A stretch of DNA of 64,000 nucleotides, from the NCBI RefSeq assembly GCF_029210375.1, contig NZ_JARGER010000017.1, forward strand, positions 1 through 64,000, written 5' to 3'. Shown one piece after another: positions 17,542-26,047 of this stretch (the stretch's first letter is position 1; each line of letters begins with the position of its first letter). Source of the stretch: Nocardioides sp. YIM 152315 (GTDB lineage Bacteria; Actinomycetota; Actinomycetes; Propionibacteriales; Nocardioidaceae). The position numbers and the translations under genes are program-made. Below the pieces are notes generated by a model that saw only the letters and a list, made by a program, of their open reading frames with translations, had not been told where the DNA came from and searched no databases.

Positions 17542-19767
17542 TCATCGGGGCCCGGTCATCCGATAGATCGTGACCGTCCTGCCGCGGTGCGCCTCGGTCG
17601 CGAACGGCGCGAGGTCGTCGGCATGCGGAGCGTCGGCCCAGACGACGACCCACCGGACGCCGAGGCCCCAGAGCCTTCGCGCCTGCTCGGCGTCCGGCTT
17701 CGCGATGAAGCCGTCGTTGAGTGCCAACAGGTCCTGGTCCCAGAACTGGGCATCGGCGTAGAGCGCCGACCCGTACTCCGTGTAGAGCTCCGCAGCTCGC
17801 CAGTTGTAGGTCCACCCCTCGACGAGGGACCGTCTCTCGGCGTAGGCACCGACGAAGAACCGGCGCCGGTCGCACGGGTCCGCGACCGGAGTGAGGCAGT
17901 GGTTGTTGGTCGCCACGACGTCGTCGGGATCGGAGTGGTCGCGCAGCCAGCGCAGAGCGCGAACGTCCCCGAAGCTGATCGCCATGGACGTCGGCGTGGG
18001 GTGGACCGCGGCTGCCGGCTGCTCCCAGTCGACGACCGCTTGCACGGCCGGCACCGCCGCCGCGACCGACAGGGACACGGCCGCGACCGCGATCGCACCG
18101 CGAGCCCTGGTGCGCGTGGCTCGAGCGGCCACGAGTGCGCCGAGGGCGATCAGCACGAGCAGCAGGGTGAGCGCCAGGACCGCGCGACCGACCCCCGGCA
18201 CGTCCCTCCCGACCGTCAGTTGAGCGGCGGGAAGGGCGAGAATCCCGACGCCGAGACCGGCCACCACGAGCGGCCGGATCGTCCCCGCTCGCTGGAGCAG
18301 CTCGGTCGTCCCCCACGCCCCGGCCAGCGCCAGGGAAGACTTCGCGGCGAGGAAGAAGTACAGCTGGCCCGACCCCGGGACGCTGAGGAGGACCAGGGCG
18401 CCCGCTCCCGCGGCACTGGAACCGACCAGCAGCCACGTCATCGGGTCGCGCCGGGTCGTGCGGAGCACGAGCAGCGAGAGCCCGGCAAGTGCAGCGAGCA
18501 ACCGGGTGAGCAGTACGAGGGCTGCTGCGACGACTCCGACGGCGCTCGCCGGGTCGACGTCATGGCCGGCGATCTGGACTCCCGCGGCCTGGGCGAAGGC
18601 CCGGCCGTAGTCGAGGGTCAGGCCCTCTCCGCTGCCGGTCACGAACCTGACGAGGACGAGGAGGACGGCGCCGATGACGAGGGTGTCCACCGCCACCACT
18701 CGCAGCCGTTCTCGGTCACGGAGGGCGAGGAGTGCCGCGACCGCCAGCAACGCGCCGGCGAGGACGACGGGGAGGGTGCTGCCCTTGGTCCCACCCGCGA
18801 CCACCAACATCAGTCCGAGGGGCAGGAGGGACCAGGGGGGTGCCTCGCCCCGCCAGCGCAGGGTGAGCAGCGCGATCACGCTCACGACGAGCAGGGCGGC
18901 GAGCTGCTGGCTCGGTGAGTACGGCGTGTGCAGTGGCGTCGTGAGGGCCGCCGTTCCCCACGGAGTCACATCGGGAAGCAGGTAGGCCAGCGCGGCCGCG
19001 AGCGGCGCTGACCAGGACCGGCCGGTGAGGCGCATCGCTGCGGTCGCGAGCGCGACCGGCGCGGCGATCATGAGCAGTGCCGGGGCGAAGCGCCACAGCA
19101 CGGTGTCGATCTCGGCGCCCGACACCGTCGCGATCTGAGCGCTCCATGCGTGGGAGAACCAGTGATACCTGACCGTCTCCAACCCGGCCTGCGGATAGTG
19201 CGGCGGGAAGTGGTGCATCAGCTCGCCGACGAGTGATTGGTGGAAGGGCGCGTCGACGTACGGCGCCAGCCATCCGCGCCACCGGAGCGGACTCGCGTAG
19301 ACGGCGAGGACGGCGAGCATCGGCCCGACGCTGGTCGCGGCCACGGAGGCGCCCCACGCCCACGGAAGGGGGTCGCACGCCCGAGACCCGATCCTTCTCC
19401 GGGTGAGCGGGACAGCGATGAGCGCGACCGCGACGGCCACCGGTAGCGCTGCGCTGAGCCACCGCTGGCCGAGCGCGACGGCCACGACCTGGCACGGCAC
19501 GGCCATGGCAGCTCCGGTGGCCAGACCCATCGCCAGGTCTTCGACGAGCCAGCCGCGCACCGGCCGGACCGACCGCCACACCAGTGCGCCAGGAAGCACC
19601 TGGGTGACCAGGACGACGAGCCCCGCGAGCGCGAGTCCGCGGTGGCCGGCGCCATGCCGAGCGGCGACCTCGAGCATCGCCAGCAGGAGCAGGACCGGGG
19701 GAGCGAGGGTGGCCACTTCGCGCCGGAGGCTGGTCTGCGGCTCTGCCATCGCGGCGAAGTATGCCAT
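17542..19767 (-). CDS. Large polytopic membrane protein, GT-C-like
   Basis: A 741-residue protein with about a dozen or more hydrophobic segments through residue ~590, followed by a soluble C-terminal domain of about 140 residues. The tail contains [20 protein letters not shown], a Cys pair region ([14 protein letters not shown]), [14 protein letters not shown] and [13 protein letters not shown]. That resembles lipid-linked-sugar (GT-C fold) glycosyltransferases and related surface-glycan membrane proteins, but no catalytic Asp motif could be pinned down, so the function is open. The start is uncertain: the ATG at 19767 ([10 protein letters not shown]) or the ATG 18 nt downstream; neither has a strong ribosome site. 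Confidence 0.68.
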   Translation of the reverse strand: MAYFAAMAEPQTSLRREVATLAPPVLLLLAMLEVAARHGAGHRGLALAGLVVLVTQVLPGALVWRSVRPVRGWLVEDLAMGLATGAAMAVPCQVVAVALGQRWLSAALPVAVAVALIAVPLTRRRIGSRACDPLPWAWGASVAATSVGPMLAVLAVYASPLRWRGWLAPYVDAPFHQSLVGELMHHFPPHYPQAGLETVRYHWFSHAWSAQIATVSGAEIDTVLWRFAPALLMIAAPVALATAAMRLTGRSWSAPLAAALAYLLPDVTPWGTAALTTPLHTPYSPSQQLAALLVVSVIALLTLRWRGEAPPWSLLPLGLMLVVAGGTKGSTLPVVLAGALLAVAALLALRDRERLRVVAVDTLVIGAVLLVLVRFVTGSGEGLTLDYGRAFAQAAGVQIAGHDVDPASAVGVVAAALVLLTRLLAALAGLSLLVLRTTRRDPMTWLLVGSSAAGAGALVLLSVPGSGQLYFFLAAKSSLALAGAWGTTELLQRAGTIRPLVVAGLGVGILALPAAQLTVGRDVPGVGRAVLALTLLLVLIALGALVAARATRTRARGAIAVAAVSLSVAAAVPAVQAVVDWEQPAAAVHPTPTSMAISFGDVRALRWLRDHSDPDDVVATNNHCLTPVADPCDRRRFFVGAYAERRSLVEGWTYNWRAAELYTEYGSALYADAQFWDQDLLALNDGFIAKPDAEQARRLWGLGVRWVVVWADAPHADDLAPFATEAHRGRTVTIYRMTGPR

Positions 19768-19925
19768 CGTCGCCGCCCGCAGCAGGGGCCCGGGCCGGCG
19801 GTGCCGGCGACCGACATCCTCGCCCGGTCCCGGCCTCGACTTCGGCCCCGACGCCCGGCCGCGATCTCGACCGACTGCCGCGCCACCTGGCCACCCCGGC
19901 ACCTCGCGAGGCGGCCGGGAACCGC

Positions 19926-19957
19926 GGTTAACAATCGCTAACCACAGCGACTAGGCT
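19926..19957 (+). promoter_or_regulatory. Promoter with inverted repeat before the acyl-CoA dehydrogenase gene
   Basis: TAGGCT (19952-19957) stands 7 nt before the ATG, a leaderless -10. Just upstream, GGTTA (19926-19930) and TAACC (19939-19943) form a short inverted repeat with an 8-nt spacer, covering the expected -35 zone. A repressor site controlling fatty-acid oxidation is possible; the regulator is not identified here. Confidence 0.4.
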
Positions 19958-19964
19958 GCCGCGC

Positions 19965-21179
19965 ATGAGCACCCAGTCGACGTTCGGGCTGTCCCGTGAG
20001 CACGAGGAGTTCCGTCGCAGCGTCCGCGACTTCGCGGAGGCCGAGATCGCGCCGCACGCGGCGCGGTGGGACCGCGAGCACCACTTCCCGGTCGACGTCG
20101 TGCGCAAGATGGGCGCACTCGGGCTCTTCGGCCTCACCGCTCCCGAGGAGTACGGCGGGGCCGGCGAGGACGGCGACTTCACGAGCCTGTGCGTCGCGAT
20201 CGAGGAGATCGGCCGCGTCGACCAGTCCCTCGGCATCACCCTCGAGGCCGCGGTCGGACTCGGCATCAACCCGATCCTCGCCTACGGCACCGACGAGCAG
20301 CGGGGGACCTGGCTGCCCGACCTCGTCGCGGGCGAGCGGCTCGCCGGCTTCGGGCTCACCGAGCCGGGCGCCGGCTCCGACGCCGGGGCGACCCGGACCC
20401 GCGCCGAGCTCGACGGCGGCGAGTGGGTCGTCAACGGGGCCAAGCAGTTCATCACCAACTCCGGCTCCGAGATCACCAGCCTCGTCACCGTGACCGCCCG
20501 CACCGGCGTGAGCTCCCCCGAGGACGGCCGCGCCGGCAAGGCCGAGATCAGCACGATCATCGTGCCGAGCGGCACGCCCGGGTTCACGGCCGAGCAGGCC
20601 TACGACAAGCTCGGCTGGCACGCCTCGGACACCCACCCGCTGACGTTCCAGGACGTCCGGGTCCCCGAGGCCCACCTGCTCGGCACCCGGGGCCGCGGCT
20701 ACGCGCAGTTCCTCGCCACGCTCGACGACGGCCGGGTCGCGATCGCCGCGCTCGCGGTCGGCTGCATCCAGGCCTGCCTCGACATGAGCGTCGAGTACGC
20801 CGGCGACCGGCAGACCTTCGGCGGCCCGATCGGGCGCAAGCAGGGCGTCGCCTTCCAGATCGCCGACCTCGAGGTGATGCTGCACGCCAGCCGTCTGCTC
20901 ACCTACCGCGCGGCCGCGATGAAGGACAGCCAGAGGGACGGGCGGGGCGCGCCGGTGAAGGACTTCAAGCAGGCCGCGGCCGTCGCGAAGCTCTACGCCA
21001 CCGAGTCGGCCGTCACCGCCACCCGGATCGCGACGCAGGTCTTCGGCGGCTACGGCTTCATGGAGGAGTACCCGGTGGCGCGCTTCTACCGGGACGCGAA
21101 GGTGCTCGAGATCGGCGAGGGCACCTCGGAGGTGCAGCGGATGCTGATCGCGCGGGGGCTCGGACTGCCCGTGGAGTGA
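19965..21179 (+). CDS. Acyl-CoA dehydrogenase
   Basis: A 404-residue flavoenzyme of the acyl-CoA dehydrogenase family. It has the N-terminal helical domain (SREHEEFRRSVRDFAEAEI), the FAD/substrate motif GFGLTEPGAGSDAG, the middle beta domain, and the C-terminal YGFMEEYPVARFYRDAKVLEIGEGTSEVQRM. The catalytic glutamate is expected in that last segment. It introduces the alpha-beta double bond in acyl-CoA and passes electrons to ETF. Similarity to short/branched-chain members is suggested but chain-length preference cannot be read from sequence. The next gene, an MFS carrier, starts 72 bp later with its own ribosome site. Confidence 0.93.
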   Translation: MSTQSTFGLSREHEEFRRSVRDFAEAEIAPHAARWDREHHFPVDVVRKMGALGLFGLTAPEEYGGAGEDGDFTSLCVAIEEIGRVDQSLGITLEAAVGLGINPILAYGTDEQRGTWLPDLVAGERLAGFGLTEPGAGSDAGATRTRAELDGGEWVVNGAKQFITNSGSEITSLVTVTARTGVSSPEDGRAGKAEISTIIVPSGTPGFTAEQAYDKLGWHASDTHPLTFQDVRVPEAHLLGTRGRGYAQFLATLDDGRVAIAALAVGCIQACLDMSVEYAGDRQTFGGPIGRKQGVAFQIADLEVMLHASRLLTYRAAAMKDSQRDGRGAPVKDFKQAAAVAKLYATESAVTATRIATQVFGGYGFMEEYPVARFYRDAKVLEIGEGTSEVQRMLIARGLGLPVE

Positions 21180-21251
21180 CGCTGGAGTGACGGGGCTCAC
21201 TTCGGGGTACGAGTGCCGGGGGAGCAACCCGGCCCGACTCGGAGGTGTCCT

Positions 21252-22652
21252 GTGGTTCCGTCCTTCCTCGCCCGCGACCGCATCGTCGCGGGACCCGGCT
21301 TCAGTCGCTGGCTGATCCCACCCGCGGCGCTGTGCGTGCACCTGTGCATCGGGCAGGCCTACGCGACGAGCGTCTACAAGACCGCGCTGGTCGAGCACTT
21401 CGACACCAGCCTCACCGCCATCGGTGTGATCTTCTCGATCGCGATCGTGATGCTCGGGCTGTCGGCGGCGGTCTGCGGCACCTGGGTCGACCACAACGGA
21501 CCGCGCGCCGCGATGTTCACCGCCGCCTGCTTCTGGTCCGCCGGCTTCCTGGTGGCGGCCCTCGGGATCGGCACCGAGCAGCTCTGGCTCGTCTACCTGG
21601 GCTACGGCGTGATCGGCGGCATCGGGCTCGGCATCGGCTACATCTCGCCGGTCTCGACGCTGATCAAGTGGTTCCCCGACCGTCCCGGGCTCGCCACCGG
21701 CCTCGCCATCATGGGCTTCGGCGGCGGCGCGCTCATCGCCAGCCCGCTCAGCTCGCGGCTGATGCAGCTCTACGACCAGAGCGGGTACGACGCCACCGAC
21801 CCGTCGTCGGTCGCCGACGGGCACGCGGTCACGATGCTCTTCGTCACGCTGGGGATCGTCTACTTCGCGTTCATGATGTTCGGCGCATGGACGGTGCGGG
21901 TGCCGCCCGAGGGCTGGAAGCCGGAGGGATGGGACCCGGCCGAGGTGCGCGAGAAGCGCCTCGTCACCACCGCCAGCGTGTCGGCCGGCAACGCGATCCG
22001 GACCCCGCAGTTCTGGCTGCTGTGGACGGTGCTCTTCTGCAACGTCACCGCGGGCATCGGCATCCTCGAGCAGGCGGCGCCGATGATCCAGGACTTCTTC
22101 CGTGACTCCAGCGGCGCGTCGACCGTCACCGCCACGGCGGCCGCCGGCTTCGTCGGGCTCCTGTCCCTGGCCAACATGGGCGGCCGGTTCGTGTGGTCGT
22201 CGACCTCGGACGTGGTGGGTCGCAAGCCGATCTACATGCTCTACCTCGGTGGCGGGATCGTGCTCTACCTGCTGCTCGCCACGGTGGGGGACACCGCCGT
22301 CGCGCTCTTCGTGTTGCTCGCGGCCGTCATCATCTCCTGGTACGGCGGCGGGTTCTCGACCGTCCCGGCGTACCTGCGCGACCTCTTCGGCACCTTCGAG
22401 GTCGGCGCCATCCACGGACGGCTGCTGACGGCGTGGTCCGCGGCCGGCATCGCCGGGCCGCTGATCATCAACGGCTTCCTCGACGCCCAGGGCACCCCGG
22501 GCGAGTTGACCGCCGACGCCTATCGCCCGGCACTGCTCACGATGGTCGGGGTGCTGGTGATCGGTCTCGTGGCCAATGTCCTGATCCGCGCCGTCGACCC
22601 CCGGTTCCACGAACCCGCGGCCTCCGACGACCTGGAGAGGAGCGCGACATGA
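21252..22652 (+). CDS. OFA-family (oxalate/formate antiporter-like) MFS transporter
   Basis: A 466-residue carrier with 12 predicted membrane segments. The conserved loops are VYKTALVEHFDTSLTAIG near the start, DHNGPRAAM in loop 2-3, GIGLGIGYISPVSTLIKWFPDRPGLATG and GGRFVWSSTSDVVGRK. This is the OFA subfamily, whose members exchange small mono- and dicarboxylates; the actual substrate is unknown. I chose the GTG at 21252 because GGAGG lies 6 nt before it. Its stop overlaps the start of a 43-residue membrane protein, which indicates a two-gene unit. Confidence 0.87.
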   Translation: MVPSFLARDRIVAGPGFSRWLIPPAALCVHLCIGQAYATSVYKTALVEHFDTSLTAIGVIFSIAIVMLGLSAAVCGTWVDHNGPRAAMFTAACFWSAGFLVAALGIGTEQLWLVYLGYGVIGGIGLGIGYISPVSTLIKWFPDRPGLATGLAIMGFGGGALIASPLSSRLMQLYDQSGYDATDPSSVADGHAVTMLFVTLGIVYFAFMMFGAWTVRVPPEGWKPEGWDPAEVREKRLVTTASVSAGNAIRTPQFWLLWTVLFCNVTAGIGILEQAAPMIQDFFRDSSGASTVTATAAAGFVGLLSLANMGGRFVWSSTSDVVGRKPIYMLYLGGGIVLYLLLATVGDTAVALFVLLAAVIISWYGGGFSTVPAYLRDLFGTFEVGAIHGRLLTAWSAAGIAGPLIINGFLDAQGTPGELTADAYRPALLTMVGVLVIGLVANVLIRAVDPRFHEPAASDDLERSAT

Positions 22653-22780
22653 GCGAGCGAAGCGACGCGAGTGCGCGCATGCGCTTGCGCATCGTCGGGG
22701 CCTGGGCCCTCGTGGGGATCCCGCTCGCGTACGGCCTCGTGGAGACGCTCCGGAAGGCCGCCGACCTGTTCACCGGTTGA
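22649..22780 (+). CDS. Small membrane partner of the OFA-type MFS transporter
   Basis: A 43-residue protein with one hydrophobic helix (about 14-32, IVGAWALVGIPLAYGLVETL) and a charged N terminus. The ATG overlaps the stop codon of the MFS gene by 4 nt (ATGA), and GGAGAGGAG lies just upstream, so translation is coupled. Small single-helix proteins directly after OFA carriers occur in many actinobacteria and are often named MFS transporter small subunit; a structural or regulatory role is inferred. The first codons include a GCGA/GCG-rich repetitive stretch, so an inner ATG (22679) is an alternative start. Confidence 0.72.
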   Translation: MSERSDASARMRLRIVGAWALVGIPLAYGLVETLRKAADLFTG

Positions 22781-22807
22781 GAGGTCCGCACCGGTTAGCC
22801 TTGCGGC

Positions 22808-23392
22808 ATGGCTGGCCGGTGGCATCGGATCTTCACCGAGGCTTACCGGTTCCTCGCAGTCGGTGGTCTCGCGACGCTCGTCGCGCTGGTGATCTTCAAC
22901 TTCCTGCTGCACGGCCTCCGGACGGGCTGGGAAGCCCCCCTGTCCGGCAACCCCTACCTGGCGTTCGTGATCGCGAACGTCGTGGGCATGACGATCAGCT
23001 ATCGGGGCAGCCGCACCTGGGTCTTCCGGGACCGGCCGCCGCGGACCGCCGACGGCGGCCGCCTGATGTTCATCGCGATCAACTTCGTCACGATGCTGAT
23101 CCCGATCGCCTGCCTGGGGATCAGCCGCAACGCACTCGGGCTCGACGACCCCTACTCCGACAACGTCTCGGCGAACGTGCTGGGCCTGTTCCTCGGCATG
23201 GTCGCGCGGTTCTACCTGTTCCGGACGCTCGTGTTCCGGCGCCCGGTCCACCTGGCCGACCTCAAGCAGCACCCGCTCCAGGTCTTCGAGCTCGCCGACC
23301 TCGACTCCCGGGCGGTCGACGGCCCGCTCGCGGTCAGCGAGGCGACCACAGGTCCGTCCAGGCGTGACCCAGCTCCGCGACGAGCTCCCTGA
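22808..23392 (+). CDS. GtrA-family membrane protein
   Basis: A 194-residue protein with four transmembrane helices in the first about 145 residues. It has the GtrA signature at the N terminus (YRFLAVGGLATLVALVIFNFLL) and SYRGSRTWVFRD after helix 2. GtrA proteins are thought to move or stabilise lipid-linked sugars for cell-surface glycan synthesis. A soluble tail of about 50 residues follows. TAGCCT (22796-22801) lies 6 nt before the ATG, so the mRNA is probably leaderless. The 3' end overlaps the convergent Maf gene by 59 nt. Confidence 0.88.
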   Translation: MAGRWHRIFTEAYRFLAVGGLATLVALVIFNFLLHGLRTGWEAPLSGNPYLAFVIANVVGMTISYRGSRTWVFRDRPPRTADGGRLMFIAINFVTMLIPIACLGISRNALGLDDPYSDNVSANVLGLFLGMVARFYLFRTLVFRRPVHLADLKQHPLQVFELADLDSRAVDGPLAVSEATTGPSRRDPAPRRAP

Positions 23393-23936
23393 GCAGCGGC
23401 AGGCTCACCCCGACCACGTTGTGGTGGTCGCCCTCGATCCCGGTCACGAACGCGCCGCCGAGACCGTCGACCGTGAACGCGCCGGCGACGTGCAGCGGCT
23501 CACCCGTCCCGACGTACGCCGCGATCTCGGCGTCGTCGAGGTCGGCGAAGTGCACGGTCGTCGACGCCGTCGCGGCGGCCACCCGCCCGGTCGCGGTGTC
23601 GCGCAGGCAGTGACCGGTCCGCAGCACCCCCGAGCGGCCGCGCATCCGCTGCCAGCGGCGGGTGGCGTCGGCGGCGTCCGCCGGCTTGCCGAGCGCGGCG
23701 CCGTCGAGGTCGAGCACCGAGTCGCACCCGAGGACCAGCGCGCCCGCGGGCAGGTCGTCACGCGCGGCGACCGCGGCGCACTTGAGCTCGGCGAGCTGGA
23801 GGGCGAGCTCGGCAGGGGGCAGGCCGTCGAGCTGTGACTCGTCGACGCCCGAGACGATCACCGTGGGCTCGACGCCCGCGTTGCGCAGGGTCTGCAGCCG
23901 GGCCGGGGACGCGGAGCCGAGAACGAGAGCCGTCAC
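23334..23936 (-). CDS. maf: Maf-family nucleotide pyrophosphatase
   Basis: A 200-residue Maf/HAM1-fold protein. LGSASPARLQTLRNAGV (7-23) matches the phosphate-binding N terminus, VSGVDESQ has the conserved acidic residue, and LGCDSVLDLDGAALGKP is the second signature. Maf enzymes hydrolyse non-canonical or canonical NTPs to monophosphates and influence septum formation. In many actinobacteria maf lies beside acyl-CoA carboxylase genes; here it is coupled instead to a TetR gene by a 4-nt overlap. Its end overlaps the convergent GtrA gene. Confidence 0.92.
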   Translation of the reverse strand: MTALVLGSASPARLQTLRNAGVEPTVIVSGVDESQLDGLPPAELALQLAELKCAAVAARDDLPAGALVLGCDSVLDLDGAALGKPADAADATRRWQRMRGRSGVLRTGHCLRDTATGRVAAATASTTVHFADLDDAEIAAYVGTGEPLHVAGAFTVDGLGGAFVTGIEGDHHNVVGVSLPLLRELVAELGHAWTDLWSPR

Positions 23937-24526
23937 GCGGGTGATTCAAGCATTTCGAGCGCGTCGCCGAACGCACACGTCGTGAGCGCGGTCAGCGGGT
24001 CGCCCTCGCCCAGGTGCTCGTGGGCGCGCATCGAGATCATCACGTTCAGCAGCATCCCGTAGGCGATGAAGTCGCGCGTCTCCTCGTCGTCCCAGCCGGT
24101 GCGCCGGACGGTCGCGAACACCTCTCCCATGCACCGGCGTGCGGCCGCGGAGATCTCGGGGACGCCCCCCGCGGAGAAGCCGTGCATCATCACCTGCAGG
24201 AAGTCCTGGTCTCGCAGCAGCTCGGTGTAGGCGATCCCCATCCGCGCGCGGTCGTCGTCGCTCGCGGGGTCGAACGGGTCGTCGTCCAGCACCGCCGCGA
24301 ACGCGTCGCGGATCCGGCCGACCGCCCGCTCGAAGACCTCGAGGAACAGCTCGAGCTTGGTGCCGAACATCCGGACGACGTAGGGCTGCGAGACACCGGC
24401 CTCCCTGGCGACCGCATCGGTGCTGGTGCCGGCGTACCCGCCGCGGGCGAATGCCCGCGTGGCCGCCGCGATGACCAGCTCGCGGCGATCGTCGGCGCTC
24501 ATCCTGGTGGCTTTCGCGGCGTTCAT
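23933..24526 (-). CDS. TetR/AcrR-family transcriptional regulator
   Basis: A 197-residue regulator. The N-terminal helix-turn-helix spans about 10-57: AAATRAFARGGYAGTSTDAVAREAGVSQPYVVRMFGTK. The remaining residues form a ligand-binding all-helical domain. I chose the ATG at 24526 because TAACAT (complement of 24534-24539) stands 7 nt upstream; an ATG 9 nt earlier is the alternative. It is transcribed away from an MFS efflux gene, with a dyad operator between them, so it most likely represses both. Confidence 0.9.
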   Translation of the reverse strand: MNAAKATRMSADDRRELVIAAATRAFARGGYAGTSTDAVAREAGVSQPYVVRMFGTKLELFLEVFERAVGRIRDAFAAVLDDDPFDPASDDDRARMGIAYTELLRDQDFLQVMMHGFSAGGVPEISAAARRCMGEVFATVRRTGWDDEETRDFIAYGMLLNVMISMRAHEHLGEGDPLTALTTCAFGDALEMLESPA

Positions 24527-24545
24527 GGTTGACATGTTATCAGTC

Positions 24546-24574
24546 GATTACTTATCGTCGAGCATCAAGTAATC
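24546..24574. promoter_or_regulatory. TetR operator between the regulator and MFS efflux genes
   Basis: An inverted repeat with perfect 8-nt arms GATTACTT and AAGTAATC separated by 13 nt. An ATC lies at the same distance outside each arm, extending the symmetry. It is in the 74-bp A/T-richer gap between the divergent TetR and MFS start codons, covering the expected promoter zone of both. This is the layout of autoregulated TetR/efflux pairs. Confidence 0.7.
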
Positions 24575-24600
24575 ATTCGATGCATACAACTGGAGTCCCG

Positions 24601-26040
24601 ATGACCGCAGTCGACACCGCCGCCCCCGCGGCGAGGTACGTCGCCCCCGCTCGCCCCCGGCGCTCGCCGGTGTGGCTCGCGGTCGTGGCCGCCTCGCTCC
24701 CGATGTTCATGGCCACCCTCGACAACCTCGTGATGACCAGCGCGCTGCCGGTCATCCGCACCGACCTCCACGCGTCGGTCGGTCAGCTGTCGTGGTTCGT
24801 CAACGCCTACACGCTGGCGTTCGCGACCTTCATGCTCCCGGCCGCGACGCTGGGGGACCGCCTCGGTCGGCGTCGCGTGATGCTCGCCGGCATCGTCGTC
24901 TTCACGGCCGCCTCGATCGCGTCGGCGCTGAGCACCAGCTCAGAGGCGCTGATCGCGGCGCGCGCCGTGCAGGGCGTCGGCGCCGCCGCCATCATGCCGC
25001 TCTCGCTGACGCTGCTCGCCGCCGCGGTGCCACCGGCGATGCGCGCGGCCGCGATCGGCATCTGGGGCGGCGTCAGCGGCCTCGGCGTCGCGCTCGGCCC
25101 GGTCATCGGCGGCGCCGTCGTCGACGGCGTCAGCTGGCAGGCGATCTTCTGGCTCAACGTGCCGGTCGCGCTCGTCGCCGTGCCGCTGCTGCTGGCGGCG
25201 ATCCCCGAGTCGCGCGGAGCCTGGCAGCGACTCGACCTCCCCGGCGTGCTCATGCTCGGCGGCGCCGTCTTCCTCGGCGTGTGGGGGATCGTGCACGGCA
25301 ACGACGACGGCTGGGCCGACCCGCGGGTCCTGGTGCCGCTCGTCCTCGCGGCCCTGCTGGTGCCGGCCTACGTCGTCTGGGCCCGCGGCCGCGCGTACGC
25401 CGTGCTGCCGCTGCGGCTCTTCTCCTCGCGCACCTTCTCGGTCGCCAACGTGATCGCGCTGTTCTTCACGCTCGGCATGTTCGGCACGGTCTTCCTGCTC
25501 GCGCAGTACCTGCAGATCGTGCAGGGCTACTCGCCGCTCGAGGCCGGCATCCGGACGCTGCCCTGGACCGCGGCGCCGATGGTCGTCGCCCCGGTCGCCG
25601 GCGCGCTCGCCTCCCGGGTCGGCCTGCGGCCGCTGCTCACGACCGGCCTGGTGCTGCAGTCGGCGTCGCTCGTCTGGTTCGCGTGGCTGACCGAGTCCGC
25701 CTCGGCGTACCCCGCCTTCGTCCCGCCGCTGCTGATGGCCGGCGTCGGCATGGGACTGACGTTCGCGCCGATGGCGACGGCCGTGCTCGAGGGCCTGCCG
25801 GAGGGCGACTTCGCGGTGGCCAGCTCCGCGAACTCGACGGTCCGCGAGTTCGGAGTGGCGCTCGGCATCGCGGTGCTGACGGCGGTCTTCCTCGGCAACG
25901 ACGGCCAGCTCTCGCCGCAGGGGTACGACGGCGCGATCGGCCCCGCGCTGCTCACCGGCGCCGCCGCCGTCGCGCTCGCCGTGGTCGCCAGCCTGTTCGC
26001 GCCCGGGCGGCCGGGGGAGCGGCGGCCCGCTCGGGCATGA
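24601..26040 (+). CDS. DHA2-family (EmrB/QacA-type) MFS drug exporter
   Basis: A 479-residue transporter with about 14 membrane segments, the DHA2 length. LDNLVMTSALPVI near the N terminus is the family's helix-1 motif, GDRLGRRRVM is the MFS loop 2-3 motif, and GGVSGLGVALGPVIGG is the antiporter motif C. These carriers export cationic or amphipathic drugs using the proton gradient; the drug is unknown. An upstream in-frame ATG (24529) would cross the operator, so the ATG at 24601 with GGAG 6 nt before it is preferred. Expression is likely controlled by the divergent TetR protein. Confidence 0.9.
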   Translation: MTAVDTAAPAARYVAPARPRRSPVWLAVVAASLPMFMATLDNLVMTSALPVIRTDLHASVGQLSWFVNAYTLAFATFMLPAATLGDRLGRRRVMLAGIVVFTAASIASALSTSSEALIAARAVQGVGAAAIMPLSLTLLAAAVPPAMRAAAIGIWGGVSGLGVALGPVIGGAVVDGVSWQAIFWLNVPVALVAVPLLLAAIPESRGAWQRLDLPGVLMLGGAVFLGVWGIVHGNDDGWADPRVLVPLVLAALLVPAYVVWARGRAYAVLPLRLFSSRTFSVANVIALFFTLGMFGTVFLLAQYLQIVQGYSPLEAGIRTLPWTAAPMVVAPVAGALASRVGLRPLLTTGLVLQSASLVWFAWLTESASAYPAFVPPLLMAGVGMGLTFAPMATAVLEGLPEGDFAVASSANSTVREFGVALGIAVLTAVFLGNDGQLSPQGYDGAIGPALLTGAAAVALAVVASLFAPGRPGERRPARA

Positions 26041-26047
26041 TGGCGGG

